Shown here piece after piece: positions 23,130-30,522 of a DNA stretch of 41,675 nt. This stretch comes from Bordetella parapertussis. Its GTDB lineage: Bacteria > Pseudomonadota > Gammaproteobacteria > Burkholderiales > Burkholderiaceae_B. Position numbers and translations under genes: made by a program. The DNA lies in assembly GCA_945862495.1 (NCBI GenBank), contig CAMAYM010000011.1, positions 1 through 41,675 of the forward strand. Reading direction: 5' to 3'. Under the pieces are notes generated by a model, which had not been told where the DNA came from, did not search any database, and worked only from the letters and a program-made list of their open reading frames with translations. The first letter of the stretch is position 1. Each line of letters begins with the position of its first letter.

Positions 23130-24236
23130 TCACGAATAGGCGCCAATAGAATTGTCATCACGCGTTAGCAAGTGCATCAGCTTCGGATGAATAAATAGCT
23201 TGTCACGCCCAACGGTTCTTTCTTCCAGCACCCCAATTTTAACGAGCTGCTTGAGATAGCGCGAAGCTGCTTGGCGGCCGCCGATGTCTCTCTCTACGAG
23301 ATTTTGGATTCGGCAGTACGGCAGGTCGAAGATCAAATCAACCAGCTCACGGCTATAAATTTTCGGTGCGGCCTGCTTTACATGAGTGATGGTCAGTGCT
23401 GACAGATTGCGGATCGCTGAAATCTTGGTCGTCGTCCAACGTGCCGTATCCTCAATCCCCTCTAGCAAGTAGATAATCCACGGCTCCCATGCTTGGCTCC
23501 GGGTGATGTCAAGCAGCAGGCGGTAATACTCGGCCTTGGTCTTGATGATGTGTCGGCTGAGATAAAGAATCGGTAGCGTCAGCAAGTCTTCCTGAATCAA
23601 ATACAAGCTGTTCAGAATGCGCCCGGTGCGACCATTGCCATCGGTGAAGGGGTGGATCGCCTCGAACTGGTAGTGCCCAACCGCCATGCGGATCAAGGGA
23701 TCGATCTCGCGCTGTTCATGAAGATAGCGTTCCCAGTTGGCGAGTTTTGTCCGCAGCAAATCTTCACCGACAGGTGGGGTGTAGATCACTTCTCCGGTTG
23801 CTTGATTGGCGAGTGCCGTTCCCGGTACGCGCCTGACCTGCATCTCGATGCCCTTGATCCTTGAGCAAACCTGCTCGGCGGTGTGGGTGTTCAAAGGAAA
23901 TTGCTTGAGTGCCCGATACCCTTCCAGTAGTGCGCTGCTATGGCGCAAGGCTTCGCGGGTGGCTGGATCGGCATGCTCCCCGGCGCTCTGGTACTGAAAA
24001 AGTCGGTCTGTGGTGGTGACGATGTTCTCGATTTCCGAGCTAGCTTGCGCTTCCAGAAGTGGCAGCGCATTGATCAAGACCCCCTGATTGGGAATCAACT
24101 CCGCTGCCTGTTTCAGTTCCGCCAAGGCTGCGCGCGCAGCGATACACTGCTTGAGTACCGGGCGCGTTTCCACCTCTGCTGCTGGTGGCAAAGGGGGTAA
24201 GTCGTTATAGGGCTGGTCTGGACGCCAATCGGTCAT
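23130..24236 (-). CDS. Fic-family protein (class II adenylyltransferase) with C-terminal winged helix
   Basis: A 368-residue Fic protein predicted to transfer AMP (or another nucleotide moiety) onto target-protein hydroxyls. The Fic motif HPFTDGNGRTGR is complete at 195-206 (catalytic His195, anion-hole GNG, Arg203 and Arg206). An inhibitory SxxxEN motif, SSEIEN at 66-71 with Glu70, lies N-terminal to it. That defines class II, in which the enzyme is self-restrained and needs no separate antitoxin. The N-terminus (MTDWRPDQPYNDLPPLPP) is typical of the SoFic-like group. Residues about 295-355 look like a winged-helix DNA-binding region. Nothing is frameshifted, so it may be functional. Targets are unknown. 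Confidence 0.93.
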   Translation of the reverse strand: MTDWRPDQPYNDLPPLPPAAEVETRPVLKQCIAARAALAELKQAAELIPNQGVLINALPLLEAQASSEIENIVTTTDRLFQYQSAGEHADPATREALRHSSALLEGYRALKQFPLNTHTAEQVCSRIKGIEMQVRRVPGTALANQATGEVIYTPPVGEDLLRTKLANWERYLHEQREIDPLIRMAVGHYQFEAIHPFTDGNGRTGRILNSLYLIQEDLLTLPILYLSRHIIKTKAEYYRLLLDITRSQAWEPWIIYLLEGIEDTARWTTTKISAIRNLSALTITHVKQAAPKIYSRELVDLIFDLPYCRIQNLVERDIGGRQAASRYLKQLVKIGVLEERTVGRDKLFIHPKLMHLLTRDDNSIGAYS

Positions 24237-24269
24237 GATTTAATTCTTCGGGTTTTGCGACACATTCCC

Positions 24270-24298
24270 AGTTTATGTCGCTGGCGACAACAGGTCAA
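24270..24298 (-). promoter_or_regulatory. Promoter of fic
   Basis: On the minus strand: TTGACC (24293-24298), a 17-nt spacer, and TAAACT (24270-24275). The spacer contains the palindrome TGTCGC-TG-GCGACA (24276-24289), and GCGACA recurs downstream near 24258. A regulator bound here would cover the promoter. The fic start is 34 nt below the -10 box. Confidence 0.55.
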
Positions 24299-24301
24299 TT
24301 G

Positions 24302-24336
24302 AATATGTTGCGATTTCTTTTAAATCGCAACATATT
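24302..24336. repeat. Perfect 15-bp palindrome upstream of fic
   Basis: AATATGTTGCGATTT (24302-24316) and its exact complement (24322-24336), separated by CTTTT. It ends 3 bp from the fic -35 box. As DNA it could be an operator, perhaps for the winged helix of Fic itself. As RNA it would be a strong hairpin after the integrase remnant, but without a T-run. Confidence 0.75.
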
Positions 24337-24361
24337 TAATCAGCAGCTTGCCGCCACTGCA

Positions 24362-24478
24362 TCAAGCTGCAACGTCAAGCTTGATCGGCACAATGTTGCT
24401 GTCGCCCTTTTTCCACTCGTCCAAAAGGTCGGCTCACTGCTGCATCATCGTGGCCCGATTTTTCAGATAGTAGGCATG
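24362..24478 (-). pseudogene. C-terminal remnant of a tyrosine integrase
   Basis: Read on the minus strand straight after the ychF stop, 38 codons give HAYYLKNRATMMQQ, a TGA, then ADLLDEWKKGDSNIVPIK and the final stop. This matches the tail of P4-type integrases, usually AYxRAxYLxxRRxMMQxWADYLD followed by VIPI, with the conserved Trp codon changed to TGA. The catalytic Tyr and the rest of the protein are absent. An integrase tail abutting a repeat of its target site is what a decayed integrative element leaves. Confidence 0.55.
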
Positions 24479-24494
24479 TTTAAACGTTAAACAA
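24479..24494. repeat. 16-bp direct repeat, proximal copy at the ychF 3' end
   Basis: TTTAAACGTTAAACAA; on the minus strand it encodes Leu-Phe-Asn-Val-stop of ychF. It is identical to 22824-22839. It is nearly palindromic around AACGTT, as recombinase core sites often are. Confidence 0.6.
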
Positions 24495-25571
24495 GAAGTT
24501 CAGTACATCCCCATCCTTGACGATGTATTCCTTGCCTTCGGCGCGCATCTTGCCTGCTTCTTTTGCGCCCTGCTCGCCCTTGCAAGCGATGTAGTCCTCA
24601 TACGCGATCGTTTGCGCGCGGATGAACCCTCGCTCAAAGTCTGTATGAATCACGCCCGCAGCCTGTGGGCCCGTCGCACCGATCGGCACGGTCCAGGCGC
24701 GGACTTCTTTGACGCCCGCAGTAAAGTACGTCTGCAGACCAAGCAATTTGAACGCACCACGGATCAAACGGTCGAGACCAGGCTCTTGCATGCCCATGTC
24801 GGCCAAAAATACCGCTTTGTCTTCGTCGGAAAGCTCGGCGATTTCAGACTCAATCGCGGCGCATATCGCCACGACCGGCGCATTGCGCGCGGCGGCATAT
24901 TCGTTCAAGCGTTCCAGTAAGGGATTGTTGGTAAAGCCTTGATCGCTCACGTTGCCGACATACATGGCAGGTTTGGCCGTGATGAAGCAAAGCGGAGCAA
25001 TCAATGCGAAGTCTTCGGGCGAAAGATCCAACGCGCGAATCGGCTTGGTTTCGTTGAGCTGAGCGATCACTTGCTCGAGTATGCCCACGACCTTTTGGGC
25101 TTCTTTGTCGCCCGAACGCGCGGTCTTTTGAAAACGATGGATGGCTTTTTCAGCTGTCTGCATGTCCGCGAGCGCCAACTCTGTTTCGATAACCTCAATG
25201 TCGGCAATCGGATCGACTCGTCCTGCGACGTGGATCACATTGTCATCTTCGAAACAACGCACAACGTTGATGATGGCATTAGTTTCGCGGATATGGGAGA
25301 GAAACTGGTTGCCCAAGCCTTCGCCCTGGCTCGCGCCTGCGACCAAACCTGCGATATCCACAAACTCGACGGTCGCGTGCAGGATGCGCTCAGGCTTAAC
25401 GATGGCAGCGAGGGCGGCCAATCTTGGATCGGGTACCTCGACCACGCCCACATTGGGCTCGATCGTACAAAAGGGGTAGTTTTCGGCAGCGATACCTGCC
25501 TTGGTGAGGGCATTAAATAGGGTTGATTTACCGACGTTGGGCAAACCAACGATGCCACATTGCAGAGCCAT
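24480..25571 (-). CDS. ychF: Redox-regulated ribosome-binding ATPase YchF
   Basis: A universally conserved OBG-family P-loop protein that prefers ATP over GTP and binds ribosomes, linked to oxidative-stress regulation. The 363 residues are complete: G1 GLPNVGKSTLFNAL (8-21), G2/G3 DIAGLV, the NxxE-type variant in place of NKxD that gives ATP specificity, a coiled-coil insert (about 130-200), and the C-terminal TGS-like domain ending DGDVLNFLFNV. It normally follows pth in relatives. Here the CPBP protease and acyl-CoA ligase separate them. The last codons coincide with the 16-bp repeat of the adjacent integrated element. Confidence 0.97.
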   Translation of the reverse strand: MALQCGIVGLPNVGKSTLFNALTKAGIAAENYPFCTIEPNVGVVEVPDPRLAALAAIVKPERILHATVEFVDIAGLVAGASQGEGLGNQFLSHIRETNAIINVVRCFEDDNVIHVAGRVDPIADIEVIETELALADMQTAEKAIHRFQKTARSGDKEAQKVVGILEQVIAQLNETKPIRALDLSPEDFALIAPLCFITAKPAMYVGNVSDQGFTNNPLLERLNEYAAARNAPVVAICAAIESEIAELSDEDKAVFLADMGMQEPGLDRLIRGAFKLLGLQTYFTAGVKEVRAWTVPIGATGPQAAGVIHTDFERGFIRAQTIAYEDYIACKGEQGAKEAGKMRAEGKEYIVKDGDVLNFLFNV

Positions 25572-25654
25572 GAGAATCCCGAAGTTCTAAATAAGTGAAA
25601 CAGCTGTATAGAATATGAGTTTAACCGCTCCGCCCTTACTTTCCCCTCCAGATC

Positions 25655-27208
25655 ATGACTCTTGCTGAGCTTCTCGCCCGTCCTTTTGGCACCGTCCCTG
25701 AAATGATCAATTTTGCTGCCTCGCAGCGACCTGAGCACCCAGCGCTGATTCTTAATAAGGGCGTTCTTTCCTTCGCAGCGCTCGACACCTTGATCGCCCG
25801 AGTCGCTGCCTCGCTACAGCGTGACGGGTTCGGTCCAGGCGACAAGGTTGCGGCCTGCGCGGGTACTTCATTCGAGTATGTGGCACTTTTCCTTGGGGCT
25901 TTGCGTGCCGGCGCCGTCATGACGCCGCTACCGCCCTCCGCCACGCCACAAAATCTCACGGGCATGCTTGCCAACTCCGGAGCTACCCTACTCTTTCAGG
26001 ATCGTACTTGCGCACTCAGTTGGCCGACCGACGCGATAGTCGGCCAGGGTTTACGACGGGTCTGGATTGACGAACAAGAGGGGGCAGACAGCTGGGGCAC
26101 ATGGCTTTCAAGCAGCACAAAACCTGCTCTCGTCGACACACAACCCAGCTGGGCCTTTAATCTCATTTACTCTTCAGGCACCACAGGCACCCCAAAAGGT
26201 ATTGTGCAACCCTGTTCGATGCGCTGGTCACATGTCCAACGGGCGGCAACGAACGGCTATGGTCCAGACTCTGTGACGCTCGCCTCAACGCCTCTCTATT
26301 CAAACACCACGCTGGTTGCTCTTTTACCGACCCTCGCGCTTGGTGGCACAGGTGTGCTGATGGGCAAGTTCGATGCGCGCCTATACCTTGAGCTAGCCGA
26401 ACAACATCGGGTCACACACACGATGCTGGTGCCCGTGCAATATCAACGTATCTTGGACGATCCTGAATTTGATCGGTTTGATCTCTCTGCTTTTCAGGCA
26501 AAATTTTCCACCAGCGCGCCCTTTGGCGCCGCTCTCAAGGCTGAGGTGCTCAAACGCTGGCCTGGCCGGTTAACGGAAATCTACGGCATGACCGAGGGCG
26601 GGGGCCGTTGCGAGCTTGAGGCACACAACTATCCACACAAACTCCACACGATCGGTCGTCCCGCCAGCGGTCATGACATTCGTCTAATCGATGAGACAGG
26701 TCAAGAAGTCCCACAGGGGCAAACGGGCGAAATCGTTGGAAGCTCCTCCGCGATGATGGAAGGCTATTTCGGTATGCCTGAAAAAACCCGCGAGGTAGAG
26801 TGGTTTGATCCAAGCGGAAAACGCTTTATCCGTACGGGCGACATCGCACGTTACGACGAGGACGGTTTTCTGATCCTCGCAGACCGCAAAAAAGACATGG
26901 TCATCTCGGGTGGGTTCAATATTTATCCAAGCGACCTGGAGTCTGAGCTCGCTCAGCACCCTGAGGTGTATGACTGTGCAGTAGTCGGTGTGCCCTCGCG
27001 ACAATGGGGAGAAACACCCGTTGCCTATGTTGTCCTTAAAGCGCAGTCCACAATTTCGCCAGAGGCGCTGCTTGAGTGGGTCAACGCACGCCTAGGCAAA
27101 ACACAGCGGTTAGCAGATTTGATTTTTACCGACAATTTGCCCAGAAGCGAAATCGGCAAAGTGCTCAAGCGAGAGTTGCGAGAGCGTTATGGATCACAAC
27201 CTAAATAG
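25655..27208 (+). CDS. AMP-dependent acyl-CoA synthetase/ligase
   Basis: An adenylate-forming enzyme that activates a carboxylic acid to acyl-AMP and then to acyl-CoA. The 517 residues contain the P-loop YSSGTTGTPKG (about 172-182), the A5 motif YGMTEGG (about 310), A7 RTGDIARYDEDGFL, the hinge ADRKKDMVISGGFNIYPSD, and the A10 catalytic lysine in PRSEIGKVLKREL near the C-terminus. The chain is complete. The acid substrate cannot be read; the overall look is that of medium or long-chain or aromatic acyl ligases. It is divergent from ychF, and its stop overlaps the convergent CPBP gene by 8 nt. Confidence 0.9.
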   Translation: MTLAELLARPFGTVPEMINFAASQRPEHPALILNKGVLSFAALDTLIARVAASLQRDGFGPGDKVAACAGTSFEYVALFLGALRAGAVMTPLPPSATPQNLTGMLANSGATLLFQDRTCALSWPTDAIVGQGLRRVWIDEQEGADSWGTWLSSSTKPALVDTQPSWAFNLIYSSGTTGTPKGIVQPCSMRWSHVQRAATNGYGPDSVTLASTPLYSNTTLVALLPTLALGGTGVLMGKFDARLYLELAEQHRVTHTMLVPVQYQRILDDPEFDRFDLSAFQAKFSTSAPFGAALKAEVLKRWPGRLTEIYGMTEGGGRCELEAHNYPHKLHTIGRPASGHDIRLIDETGQEVPQGQTGEIVGSSSAMMEGYFGMPEKTREVEWFDPSGKRFIRTGDIARYDEDGFLILADRKKDMVISGGFNIYPSDLESELAQHPEVYDCAVVGVPSRQWGETPVAYVVLKAQSTISPEALLEWVNARLGKTQRLADLIFTDNLPRSEIGKVLKRELRERYGSQPK

Positions 27209-27947
27209 CGTCTCCGGCGGCTTGCAGCGCTAACCATGCCACGCATAAGGGTCCTGCGTTAAACAATGCGTGAACAAGTATCGCCGCACCGATACCGCGT
27301 TGCACGCGAATCCAGCACAGGGCAAGTCCGGTGACCCATTGAGGCAACACCAATACCGCCATCATCCACCAAGCTAAGTCCTCAAACTCATAGTTGTGGA
27401 TATGCAGTGCCGCAAACGCCAATACGGAGCCATGCATCACCCAAGGAAAGGCCCAACGATATGTTCTGAGCCTCTTCCAGGCATTTCCCGTTGGCATACT
27501 CGCGTGTCGCATTGACCAGATCAGCATCAGCATTAGCAACACAACCAAGCTGCTTGCCCACCACGCAAAACCATTCAGAAAAACATAGATGAGTACGGGC
27601 ACGACCAAGAGAGCCAACAGCGGCTTGCGCAAGCCAAACCGAAATAGCAGCTCTTCGATAATCGGAGCCCATAAAAGCGCCTGAAACCAAGGTAAATTGT
27701 GAACGCTGATGCGGTGTGTCGCGCCACTCATCTCAAAGACAGTCAGCACGATGGGTCCAAGCGCCACAATATTAATCAGCCACAGCGCCCCCGCCCATCC
27801 GAGGAGTCGTGAAAGTTTGACCGAGGGCCACCAGTCGGCAACCCAACCACTGACTGGAGTGGTGTGTTTGACTTCTCGCTTGAGACTTGGCCGTCGAACA
27901 AAGCGTAAAAACTGTCGGAACTCCTCCCGAAAACGTTGTGCTGTCAT
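27201..27947 (-). CDS. CPBP-family intramembrane metalloprotease-like protein
   Basis: A 248-residue membrane protein of the CAAX-protease and bacteriocin-processing (ABI) family. The metal-site motif EELLFRFGLR begins with Glu98-Glu99 and has Arg103. The second motif FAALHIHNYE (about 188) and the third VHALFN (about 233) provide the His ligands. About six or seven hydrophobic helices are visible, and the basic N-terminus is cytoplasmic. Substrates are unknown for most members. It starts with a 4-nt overlap (ATGA) with the pth stop, so it is translated as part of the rplY-pth unit. Confidence 0.87.
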   Translation of the reverse strand: MTAQRFREEFRQFLRFVRRPSLKREVKHTTPVSGWVADWWPSVKLSRLLGWAGALWLINIVALGPIVLTVFEMSGATHRISVHNLPWFQALLWAPIIEELLFRFGLRKPLLALLVVPVLIYVFLNGFAWWASSLVVLLMLMLIWSMRHASMPTGNAWKRLRTYRWAFPWVMHGSVLAFAALHIHNYEFEDLAWWMMAVLVLPQWVTGLALCWIRVQRGIGAAILVHALFNAGPLCVAWLALQAAGDAI

Positions 27948-28540
27948 GCTGGATTATCACGATGAAGTTGCTCGGTTGCCCGCACAAACTCACCCTTGAG
28001 AAACAAAGGCATGACCGCACGACAACGGGTCAGGCACTCGTCAATCGCCATCTGGTCTTCGCGCCTGGGTGGGTGAAGGACAAAGTCTGCAACTTCCTGA
28101 GCAAGATTCAAACTACGCGGGTGTCCGATCCCTAAGCGCAAGCGCCAAAAATTGGGGCTACTCAGCGCAGCCTGTATATCTCTCAGGCCATTGTGACCGG
28201 CATGGCCTCCCCCCTGCTTGACCTTTACCTGTCCCGGCAAGAGATCCAGCTCGTCATGCAGCACCAAAATTTCCTCAGGGACGAGCTTATAAAAACGCGC
28301 CAAGGCACCCACGCATTGGCCTGAGCGATTCATATACGTGAGAGGTTTGGCCAAAAATATTTGCTCACCATTGACGCGTGCTTTGGCCACCGCGCCAAAG
28401 AATGACTTTTCAACGACGAAGTCACAGCGCATATCATCTGCAATGGCCTCTGCTAACCAAAAGCCTGCGTTGTGTCGCGTGCGCACATAATCAGGGCCTG
28501 GGTTGCCAAGTCCAACAATTAGTTTGATGGGTGAAGTCAT
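27944..28540 (-). CDS. pth: Peptidyl-tRNA hydrolase
   Basis: It releases tRNA from prematurely dropped peptidyl-tRNA by cleaving the ester bond. The 198 residues carry KLIVGLGNPGPDYVRTRHNAG (spanning about 6-25, with catalytic His23), the FLAKPLTYMNRSG segment, and LVLHDELDLLPGQVKVKQGGGHAGHNGLRDI reduced to its key residues Asp and the GGHxGHNG loop. The ATG at 28540 (MTSPIKLIVGLG) was preferred to an upstream in-frame start at 28567. It follows rplY after two hairpins. Confidence 0.96.
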   Translation of the reverse strand: MTSPIKLIVGLGNPGPDYVRTRHNAGFWLAEAIADDMRCDFVVEKSFFGAVAKARVNGEQIFLAKPLTYMNRSGQCVGALARFYKLVPEEILVLHDELDLLPGQVKVKQGGGHAGHNGLRDIQAALSSPNFWRLRLGIGHPRSLNLAQEVADFVLHPPRREDQMAIDECLTRCRAVMPLFLKGEFVRATEQLHRDNPA

Positions 28541-28558
28541 AACGCCATTAGATGTCAA

Positions 28559-28589
28559 AAGCCCCATCCGCGCAAAACGGATAGGGCTT
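28559..28589 (-). terminator. Terminator-like hairpin between rplY and pth
   Basis: On the minus strand AAGCCCTATCCG pairs with CGGATGGGGCTT around a 7-nt loop, with one G-U pair, followed by TTTT. It may partly terminate rplY transcription before pth. Confidence 0.6.
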
Positions 28590-28614
28590 AGGGTACAACC
28601 TGATGCTCAACTGA

Positions 28615-28640
28615 TTTGGGGCTAAAGCCTAAACCCCAAA
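28615..28640 (-). terminator. Hairpin just after rplY
   Basis: TTTGGGG and CCCCAAA arms with an inner GGCT/AGCC pairing option, starting 8 nt after the rplY stop. There is no T-run, so it is more likely an mRNA-end or processing hairpin acting with the next hairpin. Confidence 0.45.
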
Positions 28641-28648
28641 TGTGTCAG

Positions 28649-29245
28649 TTAGGCGGCGGGCGCAGCCTCTTCGGCAGCTGGGCCACCCTTGACGACTGCA
28701 GTGACCAAGACAGGGTTTGCATCGCCACGGTGTGCAATGAAAGTCACGCCTTTAGGCAACGTAATGTCAGCCAAGTGAATCGATGCGCCACCGACCAATT
28801 TGGACAAATCTACCTCAATAAACTGGGGCAAGTTTGCTGGCAAGCAAGCGATTTCGAGTTCAGTCATGACGTGCGAAATAATTGCAGCGCTGAGTTTGAC
28901 CGCAGGCGATGTTTCAGCGTTGGTAAAGTGCAAAGGCACCTTAGTATTCAATACCTGGTCAGCAGAAACGCGCTGAAAGTCGACGTGCATGACGATCTGC
29001 TTGTAAGGGTGCCACTGGACCGAACGCAACAGAACCTGGTGGCTCTTGCCTTCGAGTTGCATCTGCAGAATGGACGCGTGAAACTGTTCTTTGCGCAGCG
29101 CGTGATAGATTTCGTTGTGATCGAGCTCTACACTGACGGGCTGCTCTTTTCCACCATAAACAATGGCAGGAACGCGGCTCGCACGGCGCAGGCGGCGGCT
29201 CGCACTCGTTCCCTGTACGCTTCGTGGGGTTGCATTAAATTGCAT
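28649..29245 (-). CDS. rplY: 50S ribosomal protein L25, long (CTC/TL5) form
   Basis: It binds 5S rRNA in the large subunit. The 198 residues comprise the L25 domain (about 1-95: MQFNATPRSVQGTSASRRLR, the IVYGG strand, and MQLEGKSHQVLLRSVQWHP) plus the C-terminal TL5/CTC beta domain (about 100-185) found in general-stress-type L25 proteins. It ends in a short Ala/Glu tail. The start at 29245 was taken because family members begin M(K/Q)FNA; the frame also has a codon at 29257. It lies between prs and pth as in other Burkholderiales. Confidence 0.96.
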   Translation of the reverse strand: MQFNATPRSVQGTSASRRLRRASRVPAIVYGGKEQPVSVELDHNEIYHALRKEQFHASILQMQLEGKSHQVLLRSVQWHPYKQIVMHVDFQRVSADQVLNTKVPLHFTNAETSPAVKLSAAIISHVMTELEIACLPANLPQFIEVDLSKLVGGASIHLADITLPKGVTFIAHRGDANPVLVTAVVKGGPAAEEAAPAA

Positions 29246-29346
29246 AAAAAACTCCAAAAGGGATGACTAGCACCCAGTTAAAACACAATCCGGATATCGG
29301 ATCGTGGCTTCACAGCACACCGCGACCAGTGCACTGCAAATGTCTT

Positions 29347-29369
29347 GGCGAATCTCTAAGAGATCCGCC
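29347..29369 (-). terminator. Hairpin after prs
   Basis: On the minus strand GGCGGATCTC-TTA-GAGATTCGCC forms a 10-bp stem with one G-U pair, 9 nt beyond the prs stop. No T-run follows. It may attenuate read-through into rplY. Confidence 0.5.
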
Positions 29370-29378
29370 GTTGATTCT

Positions 29379-30329
29379 TTAGTCTACAAACAGCGAGCTG
29401 ACAGACTCTGCGTTGGAAATACGCAAAATAGTCTCGCCCAACAAGGCAGCACAAGAAAGCTGGCGGATTTTGCTACAGGCTCTGGCCTCATCTGACAAAG
29501 GAATCGTATCAGTGACTACCAGCTCTGTGAGCTCTGACTGAGCGATCCGCTCAATCGCCCCTCCCGACAGCACAGGGTGCGTGCAATAGGCATACACCGC
29601 ACCTGCGCCACGCTCTTTTAGTGCTTGCGCAGCTTTGCAGAGCGTGCCTGCCGTGTCCACCATATCATCCATGATCAAACAGGTGCGACCATCGACTTCG
29701 CCGATGATGTTCATCACTTCGGAAACGTTGGCACGCGGGCGACGCTTATCGATAATCGCCAAATCCGCTTCGAGCTGTTTAGCGAGCGCACGGGCACGCA
29801 CTACACCGCCAATATCCGGCGACACCACCACAAGATTGCTCAGGTTACGGCGCCAAATATCACCCAGCAAAATCGGGCCAGCATAAATATTGTCGACCGG
29901 AATATCAAAAAAACCTTGGATCTGGTCAGCATGAAGGTCCATCGTCAACACGCGATCCACACCGGCGACTTGCAGCATATTTGCGACGACTTTGGCCGTA
30001 ATCGCGACGCGCGCTGAACGGGGACGTCGGTCTTGTCTCGCATAACCGAAGTAAGGGATCGCAGCAGTAATCCGCCCAGCAGAGGCGCGGCGCAGCGCAT
30101 CCACCATCACCATGACTTCCATCAGGTTGTCGTTCGTTGGGGCACAGGTGGGCTGCAAAACGAAAACATCCTTACCGCGGACGTTTTCGTTGATTTCGGC
30201 CATGACCTCGCCATCCGAGAAACGTCCGACGGTCATACGACCTAAGGACATATCAAGATGGTTGACCACATCAACTGCCAGCCGCGTATTCGCAGTGCCG
30301 GTAAAGATCATGAAACTAGCGTTGGGCAT
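29379..30329 (-). CDS. prs: Ribose-phosphate pyrophosphokinase
   Basis: It makes PRPP from ribose 5-phosphate and ATP, feeding purine, pyrimidine, NAD, His and Trp synthesis. The 316 residues have the expected MPNASFMIFTGTANTRLA start, the flexible ATP loop RQDRRPRSARV, the DLHADQIQGFFDIPVDN metal/ribose segment, and the PRPP-binding LIMDDMVDTAGT near residue 220. I chose the ATG at 30329 because the in-frame GTG at 30344 gives an N-terminal extension not seen in the family. It lies 118 nt after tRNA-Gln on the same strand. Confidence 0.97.
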   Translation of the reverse strand: MPNASFMIFTGTANTRLAVDVVNHLDMSLGRMTVGRFSDGEVMAEINENVRGKDVFVLQPTCAPTNDNLMEVMVMVDALRRASAGRITAAIPYFGYARQDRRPRSARVAITAKVVANMLQVAGVDRVLTMDLHADQIQGFFDIPVDNIYAGPILLGDIWRRNLSNLVVVSPDIGGVVRARALAKQLEADLAIIDKRRPRANVSEVMNIIGEVDGRTCLIMDDMVDTAGTLCKAAQALKERGAGAVYAYCTHPVLSGGAIERIAQSELTELVVTDTIPLSDEARACSKIRQLSCAALLGETILRISNAESVSSLFVD

Positions 30330-30447
30330 GATGTGAGCAGTCACAAACGGTCAGAAGCAAATGTGGAATAAAAAGCTGCTGAACTCAGGCCAAGCAATCG
30401 TATGACATGCATTTTTGGCAAGTTCAACAGCTGTACACAATTCGGGG

Positions 30448-30521
30448 CTGGGGAGGAAGGATTCGAACCTTCGCATGCCGGAATCAAAATCCGGTGCCTT
30501 AACCAGCTTGGCGACTCCCCA
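30448..30521 (-). tRNA. tRNA-Gln (anticodon TTG)
   Basis: A 74-nt cloverleaf. Acceptor arms TGGGGAG and CTCCCCA are followed by discriminator G, the anticodon stem is CCGGA/TCCGG with loop TTTTGAT, and the anticodon TTG is at 30485-30487. The T arm has GGTTCGAATCC. The weak first U-A-type acceptor pair is usual for tRNA-Gln. The 3' CCA is not encoded (CCC follows). Its 5' end lies one nt after the ispE stop, so it must be processed from an mRNA-tRNA transcript shared with lolB-ispE and perhaps prs. Confidence 0.96.
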
Positions 30522-30522
30522 A

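Larger units (their letters stand above)
22824..24494. mobile_element. Decayed integrative element at the 3' end of ychF
   Basis: A 1.67-kb interval bounded by 16-bp direct repeats, one being the 3' end of ychF. Inside, in minus-strand order from ychF, are an integrase C-terminal remnant, a large palindrome, an intact fic gene and an hsdR N-terminal stub. The remaining 22840-23035 holds no gene I can recognise. ychF itself is intact (ending DGDVLNFLFNV as in its family), as in elements that regenerate their target gene. The remnants point to a type I restriction island that lost most of its contents. This is inference from position and motifs; no search was run. Confidence 0.6.

Noticed and set aside
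22916..23149. Plus-strand frame of 77 codons over the end of fic
   Set aside because: It is antisense to the hsdR stub and the fic 3' end and has no recognisable domain.
23130..24236. Fic as the toxin of a two-gene toxin-antitoxin pair
   Set aside because: The inhibitory SxxxEN motif is inside the same protein (class II) and no small antitoxin gene is adjacent.
24302..24336. Perfect palindrome as an intrinsic terminator
   Set aside because: No T-run follows on either strand and it abuts a promoter, so an operator role fits better.
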